From Auanema rhodensis (taxonomy: Eukaryota > Nematoda > Chromadorea > Rhabditida > Rhabditidae): DNA of 64,000 nucleotides. The position numbers were made by a program, and so were the translations under genes. Shown here piece after piece: positions 11,601-25,800 of the stretch (its first letter is position 1; each line of letters starts with the position of its first letter). The notes below the pieces were generated by a model that saw nothing but the letters and a program-made list of their open reading frames with translations, made no database searches and was not told the DNA's origin. The DNA is taken from the NCBI GenBank assembly GCA_964057225.1, contig CAXKVF010000073.1, positions 992,001 through 1,056,000 of the forward strand, in the 5' to 3' direction.

Positions 11601-14600
11601 TCACGTGTACATTTAATTAGCATAAATTAAAGTTCACGTAAATTTCAAAGTCATGGTTACCATGAACCAATATCAATAAAAATTTGTTTTTAGACTAATA
11701 TGGACATGGGGAATCTAATTTTGAAAACCGCATCTCTTTATCTTTCACGTGAAGCGAGTTACATACCAAGTGCACATCACGTGTACATTTAATTAGCATA
11801 AATTAAAGTTCACGTAAATTTCAAAGTCATGGTTACCATGAACTAATATCAATAAAAATTTGTTTTTAGACTAATATGGACATGGGGAATCTAATTTTGA
11901 AAACCGCATCTCTTTATCTTTCACGTGAAGCGAGTTACATACCAAGTGCACATCACGTGTACATTTAATTAGCATAAATTAAAGTTCACGTAAATTTCAA
12001 AGTCATGGTTACCATGAACCAATATCAATAAAAATTTGTTTTTAGACTAATATGGACATGGGGAATCTAATTTTGAAAACCGCATCTCTTTATCTTTCAC
12101 GTGAAGCGAGTTACATACCAAGTGCACATCACGTGTACATTTAATTAGCATAAATTAAAGTTCACGTAAATTTCAAAGTCATGGTTACCATGCACCAATA
12201 TCAATAAAAATTTGTTTTTAGACTAATATGGACATGGGGAATCTAATTTTGAAAACCGCATCTCTTTATCTTTCACGTGAAGCGAGTTACATACCAAGTG
12301 CACATCACGTGTACATTTAATTAGCATAAATTAAAGTTCACGTAAATTTCAAAGTCATGGTTACCATGAACTAATATCAATAAAAATTTGTTTTTAGACT
12401 AATATGGACATGGGGAATCTAATTTTGAAAACCGCATCTCTTTATCTTTCACGTGAAGCGAGTTACATACCAAGTGCACATCACGTGTACATTTAATTAG
12501 CATAAATTAAAGTTCACGTAAATTTCAAAGTCATGGTTACCATGAACCAATATCAATAAAAATTTGTTTTTAGACTAATATGGACATGGGGAATCTAATT
12601 TTGAAAACCGCATCTCTTTATCTTTCACGTGAAGCGAGTTACATACCAAGTGCACATCACGTGTACATTTAATTAGCATAAATTAAAGTTCACGTAAATT
12701 TCAAAGTCATGGTTACCATGCACCAATATCAATAAAAATTTGTTTTTAGACTAATATGGACATGGGGAATCTAATTTTGAAAACCGCATCTCTTTATCTT
12801 TCACGTGAAGCGAGTTACATACCAAGTGCACATCACGTGTACATTTAATTAGCATAAATTAAAGTTCACGTAAATTTCAAAGTCATGGTTACCATGAAGC
12901 AATATCAATAAAAATTTGTTTTTAGACTAATATGGACATGAAGAATCTAATTTTGAAAACCGCATCTCTTTATCTTTCACGTGAAGCGAGTTACATACCA
13001 AGTGCACATCACGTGTACATTTAATTAGCATAAATTAAAGTTCACGTAAATTTCAAAGTCATGGTTACCATGAACCAATATCAATAAAAATTTGTTTTTA
13101 GACTAATATGGACATGAGGAATCTAATTTTGAAAACCGCATCTCTTTATCTTTCACGTGAAGCGAGTTACATACCAAGTGCACATCACGTGTACATTTAA
13201 TTAGCATAAATTAAAGTTCACGTAAATTTCAAAGTCATGGTTACCATTCACCAATATCAATAAAAATTTGTTTTTAGACTAATATGGACATGGGGAATCT
13301 AATTTTGAAAACCGCATCTCTTTATCTTTCACGTGAAGCGAGTTACATACCAAGTGCACATCACGTGTACATTTAATTAGCATAAATTAAAGTTCACGTA
13401 AATTTCAAAGTCATGGTTACCATGCACCAATATCAATAAAAATTTGTTTTTAGACTAATATGGACATGGGGAATCTAATTTTGAAAACCGCATCTCTTTA
13501 TCTTTCACGTGAAGCGAGTTACATACCAAGTGCACATAACGTGTACATTTAATTAGCATAAATTAAAGTTCACGTAAATTTCAAAGTCATGGTTACCATG
13601 AAGCAATATCAATAAAAATTTGTTTTTAGACTAATATGGACATGAAGAATCTAATTTTGAAAACCGCATCTCTTTATCTTTCACGTGAAGCGAGTTACAT
13701 ACCAAGTGCACATCACGTGTACATTTAATTAGCATAAATTAAAGTTCACGTAAATTTCAAAGTCATGGTTACCATGAACCAATATCAATAAAAATTTGTT
13801 TTTAGACTAATATGGACATGGGGAATCTAATTTTGAAAACCGCATCTCTTTATCTTTCACGTGAAGCGAGTTACATACCAAGTGCACATCACGTGTACAT
13901 TTAATTAGCATAAATTAAAGTTCACGTAAATTTCAAAGTCATGGTTACCATGAACTAATATCAATAAAAATTTGTTTTTAGACTAATATGGACATGGAGA
14001 ATCTAATTTTGAAAACCGCATCTCTTTATCTTTCACGTGAAGCGAGTTACATACCAAGTGCACATCACGTGTACATTTAATTAGCATAAATTAAAGTTCA
14101 CGTAAATTTCAAAGTCATGGTTACCATGAACCAATATCAATAAAAATTTGTTTTTAGACTAATATGGACATGGGGAATCTAATTTTGAAAACCGCATCTC
14201 TTTATCTTTCACGTGAAGCGAGTTACATACCAAGTGCACATCACGTGTACATTTAATTAGCATAAATTAAAGTTCACGTAAATTTCAAAGTCATGGTTAC
14301 CATGCACCAATATCAATAAAAATTTGTTTTTAGACTAATATGGACATGGGGAATCTAATTTTGAAAACCGCATCTCTTTATCTTTCACGTGAAGCGAGTT
14401 ACATACCAAGTGCACATCACGTGTACATTTAATTAGCATAAATTAAAGTTCACGTAAATTTCAAAGTCATGGTTACCATGAACCAATATCAATAAAAATT
14501 TGTTTTTAGACTAATATGGACATGAGGAATCTAATTTTGAAAACCGCATCTCTTCATCTTTCACGTGAAGCGAGTTACATACCAAGTGCACATCACGTGT

Positions 14601-17600
14601 ACATTTAATTAGCATAAATTAAAGTTCACGTAAATTTCAAAGTCATGGTTACCATTCACCAATATCAATAAAAATTTGTTTTTAGACTAATATGGACATG
14701 GGGAATCTAATTTTGAAAACCGCATCTCTTTATCTTTCACGTGAAGCGAGTTACATACCAAGTGCACATCACGTGTACATTTAATTAGCATAAATTAAAG
14801 TTCACGTAAATTTCAAAGTCATGGTTACCATGCACCAATATCAATAAAAATTTGTTTTTAGACTAATATGGACATGGGGAATCTAATTTTGAAAACCGCA
14901 TCTCTTTATCTTTCACGTGAAGCGAGTTACATACCAAGTGCACATCACGTGTACATTTAATTAGCATAAATTAAAGTTCACGTAAATTTCAAAGTCATGG
15001 TTACCATGAAGCAATATCAATAAAAATTTGTTTTTAGACTAATATGGACATGAAGAATCTAATTTTGAAAACCGCATCTCTTTATCTTTCACGTGAAGCG
15101 AGTTACATACCAAGTGCACATCACGTGTACATTTAATTAGCATAAATTAAAGTTCACGTAAATTTCAAAGTCATGGTTACCATGAACCAATATCAATAAA
15201 AATTTGTTTTTAGACTAATATGGACATGGGGAATCTAATTTTGAAAACCGCATCTCTTTATCTTTCACGTGAAGCGAGTTACATACCAAGTGCACATCAC
15301 GTGTACATTTAATTAGCATAAATTAAAGTTCACGTAAATTTCAAAGTCATGGTTACCATGAACTAATATCAATAAAAATTTGTTTTTAGACTAATATGGA
15401 CATGGGGAATCTAATTTTGAAAACCGCATCTCTTTATCTTTCACGTGAAGCGAGTTACATACCAAGTGCACATCACGTGTACATTTAATTAGCATAAATT
15501 AAAGTTCACGTAAATTTCAAAGTCATGGTTACCATGAACCAATATCAATAAAAATTTGTTTTTAGACTAATATGGACATGGGGAATCTAATTTTGAAAAC
15601 CGCATCTCTTTATCTTTCACGTGAAGCGAGTTACATACCAAGTGCACATCACGTGTACATTTAATTAGCATAAATTAAAGTTCACGTAAATTTCAAAGTC
15701 ATGGTTACCATGCACCAATATCAATAAAAATTTGTTTTTAGACTAATATGGACATGGGGAATCTAATTTTGAAAACCGCATCTCTTTATCTTTCACGTGA
15801 AGCGAGTTACATACCAAGTGCACATCACGTGTACATTTAATTAGCATAAATTAAAGTTCACGTAAATTTCAAAGTCATGGTTACCATGAACTAATATCAA
15901 TAAAAATTTGTTTTTAGACTAATATGGACATGGGGAATCTAATTTTGAAAACCGCATCTCTTTATCTTTCACGTGAAGCGAGTTACATACCAAGTGCACA
16001 TCACGTGTACATTTAATTAGCATAAATTAAAGTTCACGTAAATTTCAAAGTCATGGTTACCATGAACCAATATCAATAAAAATTTGTTTTTAGACTAATA
16101 TGGACATGGGGAATCTAATTTTGAAAACCGCATCTCTTTATCTTTCACGTGAAGCGAGTTACATACCAAGTGCACATCACGTGTACATTTAATTAGCATA
16201 AATTAAAGTTCACGTAAATTTCAAAGTCATGGTTACCATGCACCAATATCAATAAAAATTTGTTTTTAGACTAATATGGACATGGGGAATCTAATTTTGA
16301 AAACCGCATCTCTTTATCTTTCACGTGAAGCGAGTTACATACCAAGTGCACATCACGTGTACATTTAATTAGCATAAATTAAAGTTCACGTAAATTTCAA
16401 AGTCATGGTTACCATGAAGCAATATCAATAAAAATTTGTTTTTAGACTAATATGGACATGAAGAATCTAATTTTGAAAACCGCATCTCTTTATCTTTCAC
16501 GTGAAGCGAGTTACATACCAAGTGCACATCACGTGTACATTTAATTAGCATAAATTAAAGTTCACGTAAATTTCAAAGTCATGGTTACCATGAACCAATA
16601 TCAATAAAAATTTGTTTTTAGACTAATATGGACATGGGGAATCTAATTTTGAAAACCGCATCTCTTTATCTTTCACGTGAAGCGAGTTACATACCAAGTG
16701 CACATCACGTGTACATTTAATTAGCATAAATTAAAGTTCACGTAAATTTCAAAGTCATGGTTACCATGAACTAATATCAATAAAAATTTGTTTTTAGACT
16801 AATATGGACATGGGGAATCTAATTTTGAAAACCGCATCTCTTTATCTTTCACGTGAAGCGAGTTACATACCAAGTGCACATCACGTGTACATTTAATTAG
16901 CATAAATTAAAGTTCACGTAAATTTCAAAGTCATGGTTACCATGAACCAATATCAATAAAAATTTGTTTTTAGACTAATATGGACATGGGGAATCTAATT
17001 TTGAAAACCGCATCTCTTTATCTTTCACGTGAAGCGAGTTACATACCAAGTGCACATCACGTGTACATTTAATTAGCATAAATTAAAGTTCACGTAAATT
17101 TCAAAGTCATGGTTACCATGCACCAATATCAATAAAAATTTGTTTTTAGACTAATATGGACATGGGGAATCTAATTTTGAAAACCGCATCTCTTTATCTT
17201 TCACGTGAAGCGAGTTACATACCAAGTGCACATCACGTGTACATTTAATTAGCATAAATTAAAGTTCACGTAAATTTCAAAGTCATGGTTACCATGAACT
17301 AATATCAATAAAAATTTGTTTTTAGACTAATATGGACATGGGGAATCTAATTTTGAAAACCGCATCTCTTTATCTTTCACGTGAAGCGAGTTACATACCA
17401 AGTGCACATCACGTGTACATTTAATTAGCATAAATTAAAGTTCACGTAAATTTCAAAGTCATGGTTACCATGAACCAATATCAATAAAAATTTGTTTTTA
17501 GACTAATATGGACATGGGGAATCTAATTTTGAAAACCGCATCTCTTTATCTTTCACGTGAAGCGAGTTACATACCAAGTGCACATCACGTGTACATTTAA

Positions 17601-18656
17601 TTAGCATAAATTAAAGTTCACGTAAATTTCAAAGTCATGGTTACCATGCACCAATATCAATAAAAATTTGTTTTTAGACTAATATGGACATGGGGAATCT
17701 AATTTTGAAAACCGCATCTCTTCATCTTTCACGTGAAGCGAGTTACATACCAAGTGCACATCACGTGTACATTTAATTAGCATAAATTAAAGTTCACGTA
17801 AATTTCAAAGTCATGGTTACCATGAACCAATATCAATAAAAATTTGTTTTTAGACTAATATGGACATGAGGAATCTAATTTTGAAAACCGCATCTCTTCA
17901 TCTTTCACGTGAAGCGAGTTACATACCAAGTGCACATCACGTGTACATTTAATTAGCATAAATTAAAGTTCACGTAAATTTCAAAGTCATGGTTACCATG
18001 AACTAATATCAATAAAAATTTGTTTTTAGACTAATATGGACATGGGGAATCTAATTTTGAAAACCGCATCTCTTTATCTTTCACGTGAAGCGAGTTACAT
18101 ACCAAGTGCACATCACGTGTACATTTAATTAGCATAAATTAAAGTTCACGTAAATTTCAAAGTCATGGTTACCATGAACCAATATCAATAAAAATTTGTT
18201 TTTAGACTAATATGGACATGGGGAATCTAATTTTGAAAACCGCATCTCTTTATCTTTCACGTGAAGCGAGTTACATACCAAGTGCACATCACGTGTACAT
18301 TTAATTAGCATAAATTAAAGTTCACGTAAATTTCAAAGTCATGGTTACCATGCACCAATATCAATAAAAATTTGTTTTTAGACTAATATGGACATGGGGA
18401 ATCTAATTTTGAAAACCGCATCTCTTTATCTTTCACGTGAAGCGAGTTACATACCAAGTGCACATCACGTGTACATTTAATTAGCATAAATTAAAGTTCA
18501 CGTAAATTTCAAAGTCATGGTTACCATGAAGCAATATCAATAAAAATTTGTTTTTAGACTAATATGGACATGAAGAATCTAATTTTGAAAACCGCATCTC
18601 TTTATCTTTCACGTGAAGCGAGTTACATACCAAGTGCACATCACGTGTACATTTAA
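8625..18656 (+). repeat. Zone B: 8-monomer (1408 bp) higher-order pattern, m50-m106
   Basis: The zone is marked by TGAAGAAT monomers (type K) at 8625, 11441, 12849, 13553, 14961, 16369 and 18481. They are spaced 16, 8, 4, 8, 8 and 12 monomers apart, all multiples of four. GCACC monomers fall at alternating 5- and 3-monomer steps. The best-formed unit is K, GAACC, GAACT, GAACC, GCACC, GAACT, GAACC, GCACC, at 11441-12848, 14961-16368 and 16369-17776. A related unit at 13553-14960 replaces positions 6-7 with the TGAGG/TCTTCATC and TTCACC monomers. No gene is present. Confidence 0.8.
14961..17776 (+). repeat. Tandem 8-mer duplication, m86-m93 and m94-m101
   Basis: Two adjacent 1408-bp units share the same monomer order at bases 47-53 and the K marker. 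The only difference I noticed is TCTTCATC in m101 where m93 has the consensus. This is the clearest head-to-tail case of the 8-mer. Confidence 0.75.
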
Positions 18657-21600
18657 TTAGCATAAATTAAAGTTCACGTAAATTTCAAAGTCATGGTTAC
18701 CATGAACCAATATCAATAAAAATTTGTTTTTAGACTAATATGGACATGGGGAATCTAATTTTGAAAACCGCATCTCTTTATCTTTCACGTGAAGCGAGTT
18801 ACATACCAAGTGCACATCACGTGTACATTTAATTAGCATAAATTAAAGTTCACGTAAATTTCAAAGTCATGGTTACCATGAACTAATATCAATAAAAATT
18901 TGTTTTTAGACTAATATGGACATGGGGAATCTAATTTTGAAAACCGCATCTCTTTATCTTTCACGTGAAGCGAGTTACATACCAAGTGCACATCACGTGT
19001 ACATTTAATTAGCATAAATTAAAGTTCACGTAAATTTCAAAGTCATGGTTACCATGAACCAATATCAATAAAAATTTGTTTTTAGACTAATATGGACATG
19101 GGGAATCTAATTTTGAAAACCGCATCTCTTTATCTTTCACGTGAAGCGAGTTACATACCAAGTGCACATCACGTGTACATTTAATTAGCATAAATTAAAG
19201 TTCACGTAAATTTCAAAGTCATGGTTACCATGAACTAATATCAATAAAAATTTGTTTTTAGACTAATATGGACATGGGGAATCTAATTTTGAAAACCGCA
19301 TCTCTTTATCTTTCACGTGAAGCGAGTTACATACCAAGTGCACATCACGTGTACATTTAATTAGCATAAATTAAAGTTCACGTAAATTTCAAAGTCATGG
19401 TTACCATGAACCAATATCAATAAAAATTTGTTTTTAGACTAATATGGACATGGGGAATCTAATTTTGAAAACCGCATCTCTTTATCTTTCACGTGAAGCG
19501 AGTTACATACCAAGTGCACATCACGTGTACATTTAATTAGCATAAATTAAAGTTCACGTAAATTTCAAAGTCATGGTTACCATGAACCAATATCAATAAA
19601 AATTTGTTTTTAGACTAATATGGACATGGGGAATCTAATTTTGAAAACCGCATCTCTTTATCTTTCACGTGAAGCGAGTTACATACCAAGTGCACATCAC
19701 GTGTACATTTAATTAGCATAAATTAAAGTTCACGTAAATTTCAAAGTCATGGTTACCATGAACCAATATCAATAAAAATTTGTTTTTAGACTAATATGGA
19801 CATGGGGAATCTAATTTTGAAAACCGCATCTCTTTATCTTTCACGTGAAGCGAGTTACATATCAAGTGCACATCACGTGTACATTTAATTAGCATAAATT
19901 AAAGTTCACGTATATTTCAAAGTCATGGTTACCATGAACTAATATCAATAAAAATTTGTTTTTAGACTAATATGGACATGGGGAATCTAATTTTGAAAAC
20001 CGCATCTCTTTATCTTTCACGTGAAGCGAGTTACATACCAAGTGCACATCACGTGTACATTTAATTAGCATAAATTAAAGTTCACGTAAATTTCAAAGTC
20101 ATGGTTACCATGAACCAATATCAATAAAAATTTGTTTTTAGACTAATATGGACATGGGGAATCTAATTTTGAAAACCGCATCTCTTTATCTTTCACGTGA
20201 AGCGAGTCACATACCAAGTGCACATCACGTGTACATTTAATTAGCATAAATTAAAGTTCACGTAAATTTCAAAGTCATGGTTACCATGAACCAATATCAA
20301 TAACAATTTGTTTTTAGACTAATATGGACATGGGGAATCTAATTTTGAAAACCGCATCTCTTTATCTTTCACGTGAAGCGAGTTACATACCAAGTGCACA
20401 TCACGTGTACATTTAATTAACATAAATTAAAGTTCACGTAAATTTCAAAGTCATGGTTACCATGAACCAATATCAATAAAAATTTGTTTTTAGACTAATA
20501 TGGACATGGGGAATCTAATTTTGAAAACCGCATCTCTTTATCTTTCACGTGAAGCGAGTTACATACCAAGTGCACATCACGTGTACATTTAATTAGCATA
20601 AATTAAAGTTCACGTAAATTTCAAAGTCATGGTTACCATGAACCAATATCAATAAAAATTTGTTTTTAGACTAATATGGACATGGGGAATCTAATTTTGA
20701 AAACCGCATCTCTTTATCTTTCACGTGAAGCGAGTTACATACCAAGTGCACATCACGTGTACATTTAATTAGCATAAATTAAAGTTCACGTAAAATTCAA
20801 AGTCATGGTTACCATGAACCAATATCAATAAAAATTTGTTTTTAGACTAATATAGACATGGGGAATCTAATTTTGAAAACCGCATCTCTTTATCTTTCAC
20901 GTGAAGCGAGTTACATACCAAGTGCACATCACGTGTACATTTAATTAGCATAAATTAAAGTTCACGTAAATTTCAAAGTCATGGTTACCATGAACCAATA
21001 TCAATAAAAATTTGTTTTTAGACTAATATGGACATGGGGAATCTAATTTTGAAAACCGCATCTCTTTATCTTTCACGTGAAGCGAGTTACATACCAAGTG
21101 CACATCACGTGTACATTTAATTAGCATAAATTAAAGTTCACGTAAATTTCAAAGTCATGGTTACCATGAACCAATATCAATAAAAATTTGTTTTTAGACT
21201 AATATGGACATGGGGAATCTAATTTTGAAAACCGCATCTCTTTATCTTTCACGTGAAGCGAGTTACATACCAAGTGCACATCACGTGTACATTTAATTAG
21301 CATAAATTAAAGTTCACGTAAATTTCAAAGTCATGGTTACCATGAACCAATATCAATAAAAATTTGTTTTTAGACTAATATGGACATGGGGAATCTAATT
21401 TTGAAAACCGCATCTCTTTATCTTTCACGTGAAGCGAGTTACATACCAAGTGCACATCACGTGTACATTTAATTAGCATAAATTAAAGTTCACGTAAATT
21501 TCAAAGTCATGGTTACCATGAACCAATATCAATAAAAATTTGTTTTTAGACTAATATGGACATGGGGAATCTAATTTTGAAAACCGCATCTCTTTATCTT

Positions 21601-22880
21601 TCACGTGAAGCGAGTTACATATCAAGTGCACATCACGTGTACATTTAATTAGCATAAATTAAAGTTCACGTATATTTCAAAGTCATGGTTACCATGAACT
21701 AATATCAATAAAAATTTGTTTTTAGACTAATATGGACATGGGGAATCTAATTTTGAAAACCGCATCTCTTTATCTTTCACGTGAAGCGAGTTACATACCA
21801 AGTGCACATCACGTGTACATTTAATTAGCATAAATTAAAGTTCACGTAAATTTCAAAGTCATGGTTACCATGAACCAATATCAATAAAAATTTGTTTTTA
21901 GACTAATATGGACATGGGGAATCTAATTTTGAAAACCGCATCTCTTTATCTTTCACGTGAAGCGAGTCACATACCAAGTGCACATCACGTGTACATTTAA
22001 TTAGCATAAATTAAAGTTCACGTAAATTTCAAAGTCATGGTTACCATGAACCAATATCAATAACAATTTGTTTTTAGACTAATATGGACATGGGGAATCT
22101 AATTTTGAAAACCGCATCTCTTTATCTTTCACGTGAAGCGAGTTACATACCAAGTGCACATCACGTGTACATTTAATTAACATAAATTAAAGTTCACGTA
22201 AATTTCAAAGTCATGGTTACCATGAACCAATATCAATAAAAATTTGTTTTTAGACTAATATGGACATGGGGAATCTAATTTTGAAAACCGCATCTCTTTA
22301 TCTTTCACGTGAAGCGAGTTACATACCAAGTGCACATCACGTGTACATTTAATTAGCATAAATTAAAGTTCACGTAAATTTCAAAGTCATGGTTACCATG
22401 AACCAATATCAATAAAAATTTGTTTTTAGACTAATATGGACATGGGGAATCTAATTTTGAAAACCGCATCTCTTTATCTTTCACGTGAAGCGAGTTACAT
22501 ACCAAGTGCACATCACGTGTACATTTAATTAGCATAAATTAAAGTTCACGTAAAATTCAAAGTCATGGTTACCATGAACCAATATCAATAAAAATTTGTT
22601 TTTAGACTAATATAGACATGGGGAATCTAATTTTGAAAACCGCATCTCTTTATCTTTCACGTGAAGCGAGTTACATACCAAGTGCACATCACGTGTACAT
22701 TTAATTAGCATAAATTAAAGTTCACGTAAATTTCAAAGTCATGGTTACCATGAACCAATATCAATAAAAATTTGTTTTTAGACTAATATGGACATGGGGA
22801 ATCTAATTTTGAAAACCGCATCTCTTTATCTTTCACGTGAAGCGAGTTACATACCAAGTGCACATCACGTGTACATTTAA
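18657..22880 (+). repeat. Zone C: homogenised zone ending in a 10-mer (1760 bp) duplication
   Basis: m107-m110 alternate GAACC and GAACT, and the following monomers are nearly all GAACC. Units m111-m120 (19361-21120) and m121-m130 (21121-22880) share eight diagnostic changes: ACATATCAAG (m113/m123), CGTATATTTC and GAACT (m114/m124), GAGTCACAT (m115/m125), TAACAATT (m116/m126), TTAACATAAA (m117/m127), and GTAAAATTC plus ATATAGACA (m119/m129). The offset measured at ACATATCAAG is 21621 minus 19861, exactly 1760. The outer boundaries are uncertain by about a monomer because the flanking copies are consensus. Confidence 0.9.
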
Positions 22881-25800
22881 TTAGCATAAATTAAAGTTCA
22901 CGTAAATTTCAAAGTCATGGTTACCATGAACCAATATCAATAAAAATTTGTTTTTAGACTAATATGGACATGAGGAATCTAATTTTGAAAACCGCATCTC
23001 TTTATCTTTCACGTGAAGCGAGTTACATACCAAGTGCACATCACGTGTACATTTAATTAGCATAAATTAAAGTTCACGTAAATTTCAAAGTCATGGTTAC
23101 CATGAACCAATATCAATAAAAATTTGTTTTTAGACTAATATGGACATGGGGAATCTAATTTTGAAAACCGCATCTCTTCATCTTTCACGTGAAGCGAGTT
23201 ACATACCAAGTGCACATCACGTGTACATTTAATTAGCATAAATTAAAGTTCACGTAAATTTCAAAGTCATGGTTACCATGAACCAATATCAATAAAAATT
23301 TGTTTTTAGACTAATATGGACATGGGGAATCTAATTTTGAAAACCCCATCTCTTTATCTTTCACGTGAAGCGAGTTACATACCAAGTGCACATCACGTGT
23401 ACATTTAATTAGCATAAATTAAAGTTCACGTAAATTTCAAAGTCATGGTTACCATGCACCAATATCAATAAAAATTTGTTTTTAGACTAATATGGACATG
23501 GGCAATCTAATTTTGAAAACCGCATCTCTTTATCTTTCACGTGAAGCGAGTTACATACCAAGTGCACATCACGTGTACATTTAATTAGCATAAATTAAAG
23601 TTCACGTAAAATTCAAAGTCATGGTTACCATGAACCAATATCAATAAAAATTTGTTTTTAGACTAATATGGACATGGGGAATCTAATTTTGAAAACCGCA
23701 TCTCTTTATCTTTCACGTGAAGCGAGTTACATACCAAGTGCACATCACGTGTACATTTAATTAGCATAAATTAAAGTTCACGTAAATTTCAAAGTCATGG
23801 TTACCATGAACCAATATCAATAAAAATTTGTTTTTAGACTAATATGGACATGGGGAATCTAATTTTGAAAACCGCATCTCTTTATCTTTCACGTGAAGCG
23901 AGTTACATACCAAGTGCACATCACGTGTACATTTAATTAGCATAAATTAAAGTTCACGTAAATTTCAAAGTCATGGTTACCATGAACCAATATCAATAAA
24001 AATTTGTTTTTAGACTAATATGGACATGGGGAATCTAATTTTGAAAACCGCATCTCTTTATCTTTCACGTGAAGCGAGTTACATACCAAGTGCACATCAC
24101 GTGTACATTTAATTAGCATAAATTAAAGTTCACGTAAATTTCAAAGTCATGGTTACCATGAACCAATATCAATAAAAATTTGTTTTCAGACTAATATGGA
24201 CATGGGGAATCTAATTTTGAAAACCGCATCTCTTTATCTTTCACGTGAAGCGAGTTACATACCAAGTGCACATCACGTGTACATTTAATTAGCATAAATT
24301 AAAGTTCACGTAAAATTCAAAGTCATGGTTACCATGAACCAATATCAATAAAAATTTGTTTTTAGACTAATATGGACATGGGGAATCTAATTTTGAAAAC
24401 CGCATCTTTTTATCTTTCACGTGTAGCGAGTTACATACCAAGTGCACATCACGTGTTCATTTAATTAGCATAAATTAAAGTTCACGTAAATTTCAAAGTC
24501 ATGGTTACCATGAACCAATATCAATAAAAATTTGTTTTTAGACTAATATGGACATGGGGAATCTAATTTCGAAAACCGCATCTCTTCATCTTTCACGTGA
24601 AGCGAGTTACATACCAAGTGCACATCACGTGTACATTTAATTAGCATAAATTAAAGTTCACGTAAATTTCAAAGTCATGGTTACCATGAACCAATATCAA
24701 TAAAAATTTGTTTTTAGACTAATATGGACATGGGGAATCTAATTTTGAAAACCGCATCTCTTTATCTTTCACGTGAAGCGAGTCACATACCAAGTGCACA
24801 TCACGTGTACATTTAATTAGCATAAATTAAAGTTCACGTAAATTTCAAAGTCATGGTTACCATGAACCAATATCAATAAAAATTTGTTTTTAGACTAATA
24901 TGGACATGGGGAATCTAATTTTGAAAACCGCATCTCTTTATCTTTCACGTGAAGCGAGTTACATACCAAGTGCACATCACGTGTACATTTAATTAGCATA
25001 AATTAAAGTTCACGTAAATTTCAAAGTCATGGTTACCATGAACCAATATCAATAAAAATTTGTTTTTAGACTAATATGGACATGGGGAATCTAATTTTGA
25101 AAACCGCATCTCTTTATCTTTCACGTGAAGCGAGTCACATACCAAGTGCACATCACGTGTACATTTAATTAGCATAAATTAAAGTTCACGTAAATTTCAA
25201 AGTCATGGTTACCATGAACCAATATCAATAAAAATTTGTTTTTAGACTAATATGGACATGGGGAATCTAATTTTGAAAACCGCATCTCTTTATCTTTCAC
25301 GTGAAGCGAGTTACATACCAAGTGCACATCACGTGTACATTTAATTAGCATAAATTAAAGTTCACGTAAATTTCAAAGTCATGGTTACCATGAACCAATA
25401 TCAATAAAAATTTGTTTTTAGACTAATATGGACATGAGGAATCTAATTTTGAAAACCGCATCTCTTTATCTTTCACGTGAAGCGAGTTACATACCAAGTG
25501 CACATCACGTGTACATTTAATTAGCATAAATTAAAGTTCACGTAAATTTCAAAGTCATGGTTACCATGAACCAATATCAATAAAAATTTATTTTTAGACT
25601 AATATGGACATGGGGAATCTAATTTTGAAAACCGCATCTCTTCATCTTTCACGTGAAGCGAGTTACATACCAAGTGCACATCACGTGTACATTTAATTAG
25701 CATAAATTAAAGTTCACGTAAATTTCAAAGTCATGGTTAGCATGAACCAATATCAATAAAAATTTGTTTTTAGACTAATATGGACATGGGGAATCTAATT

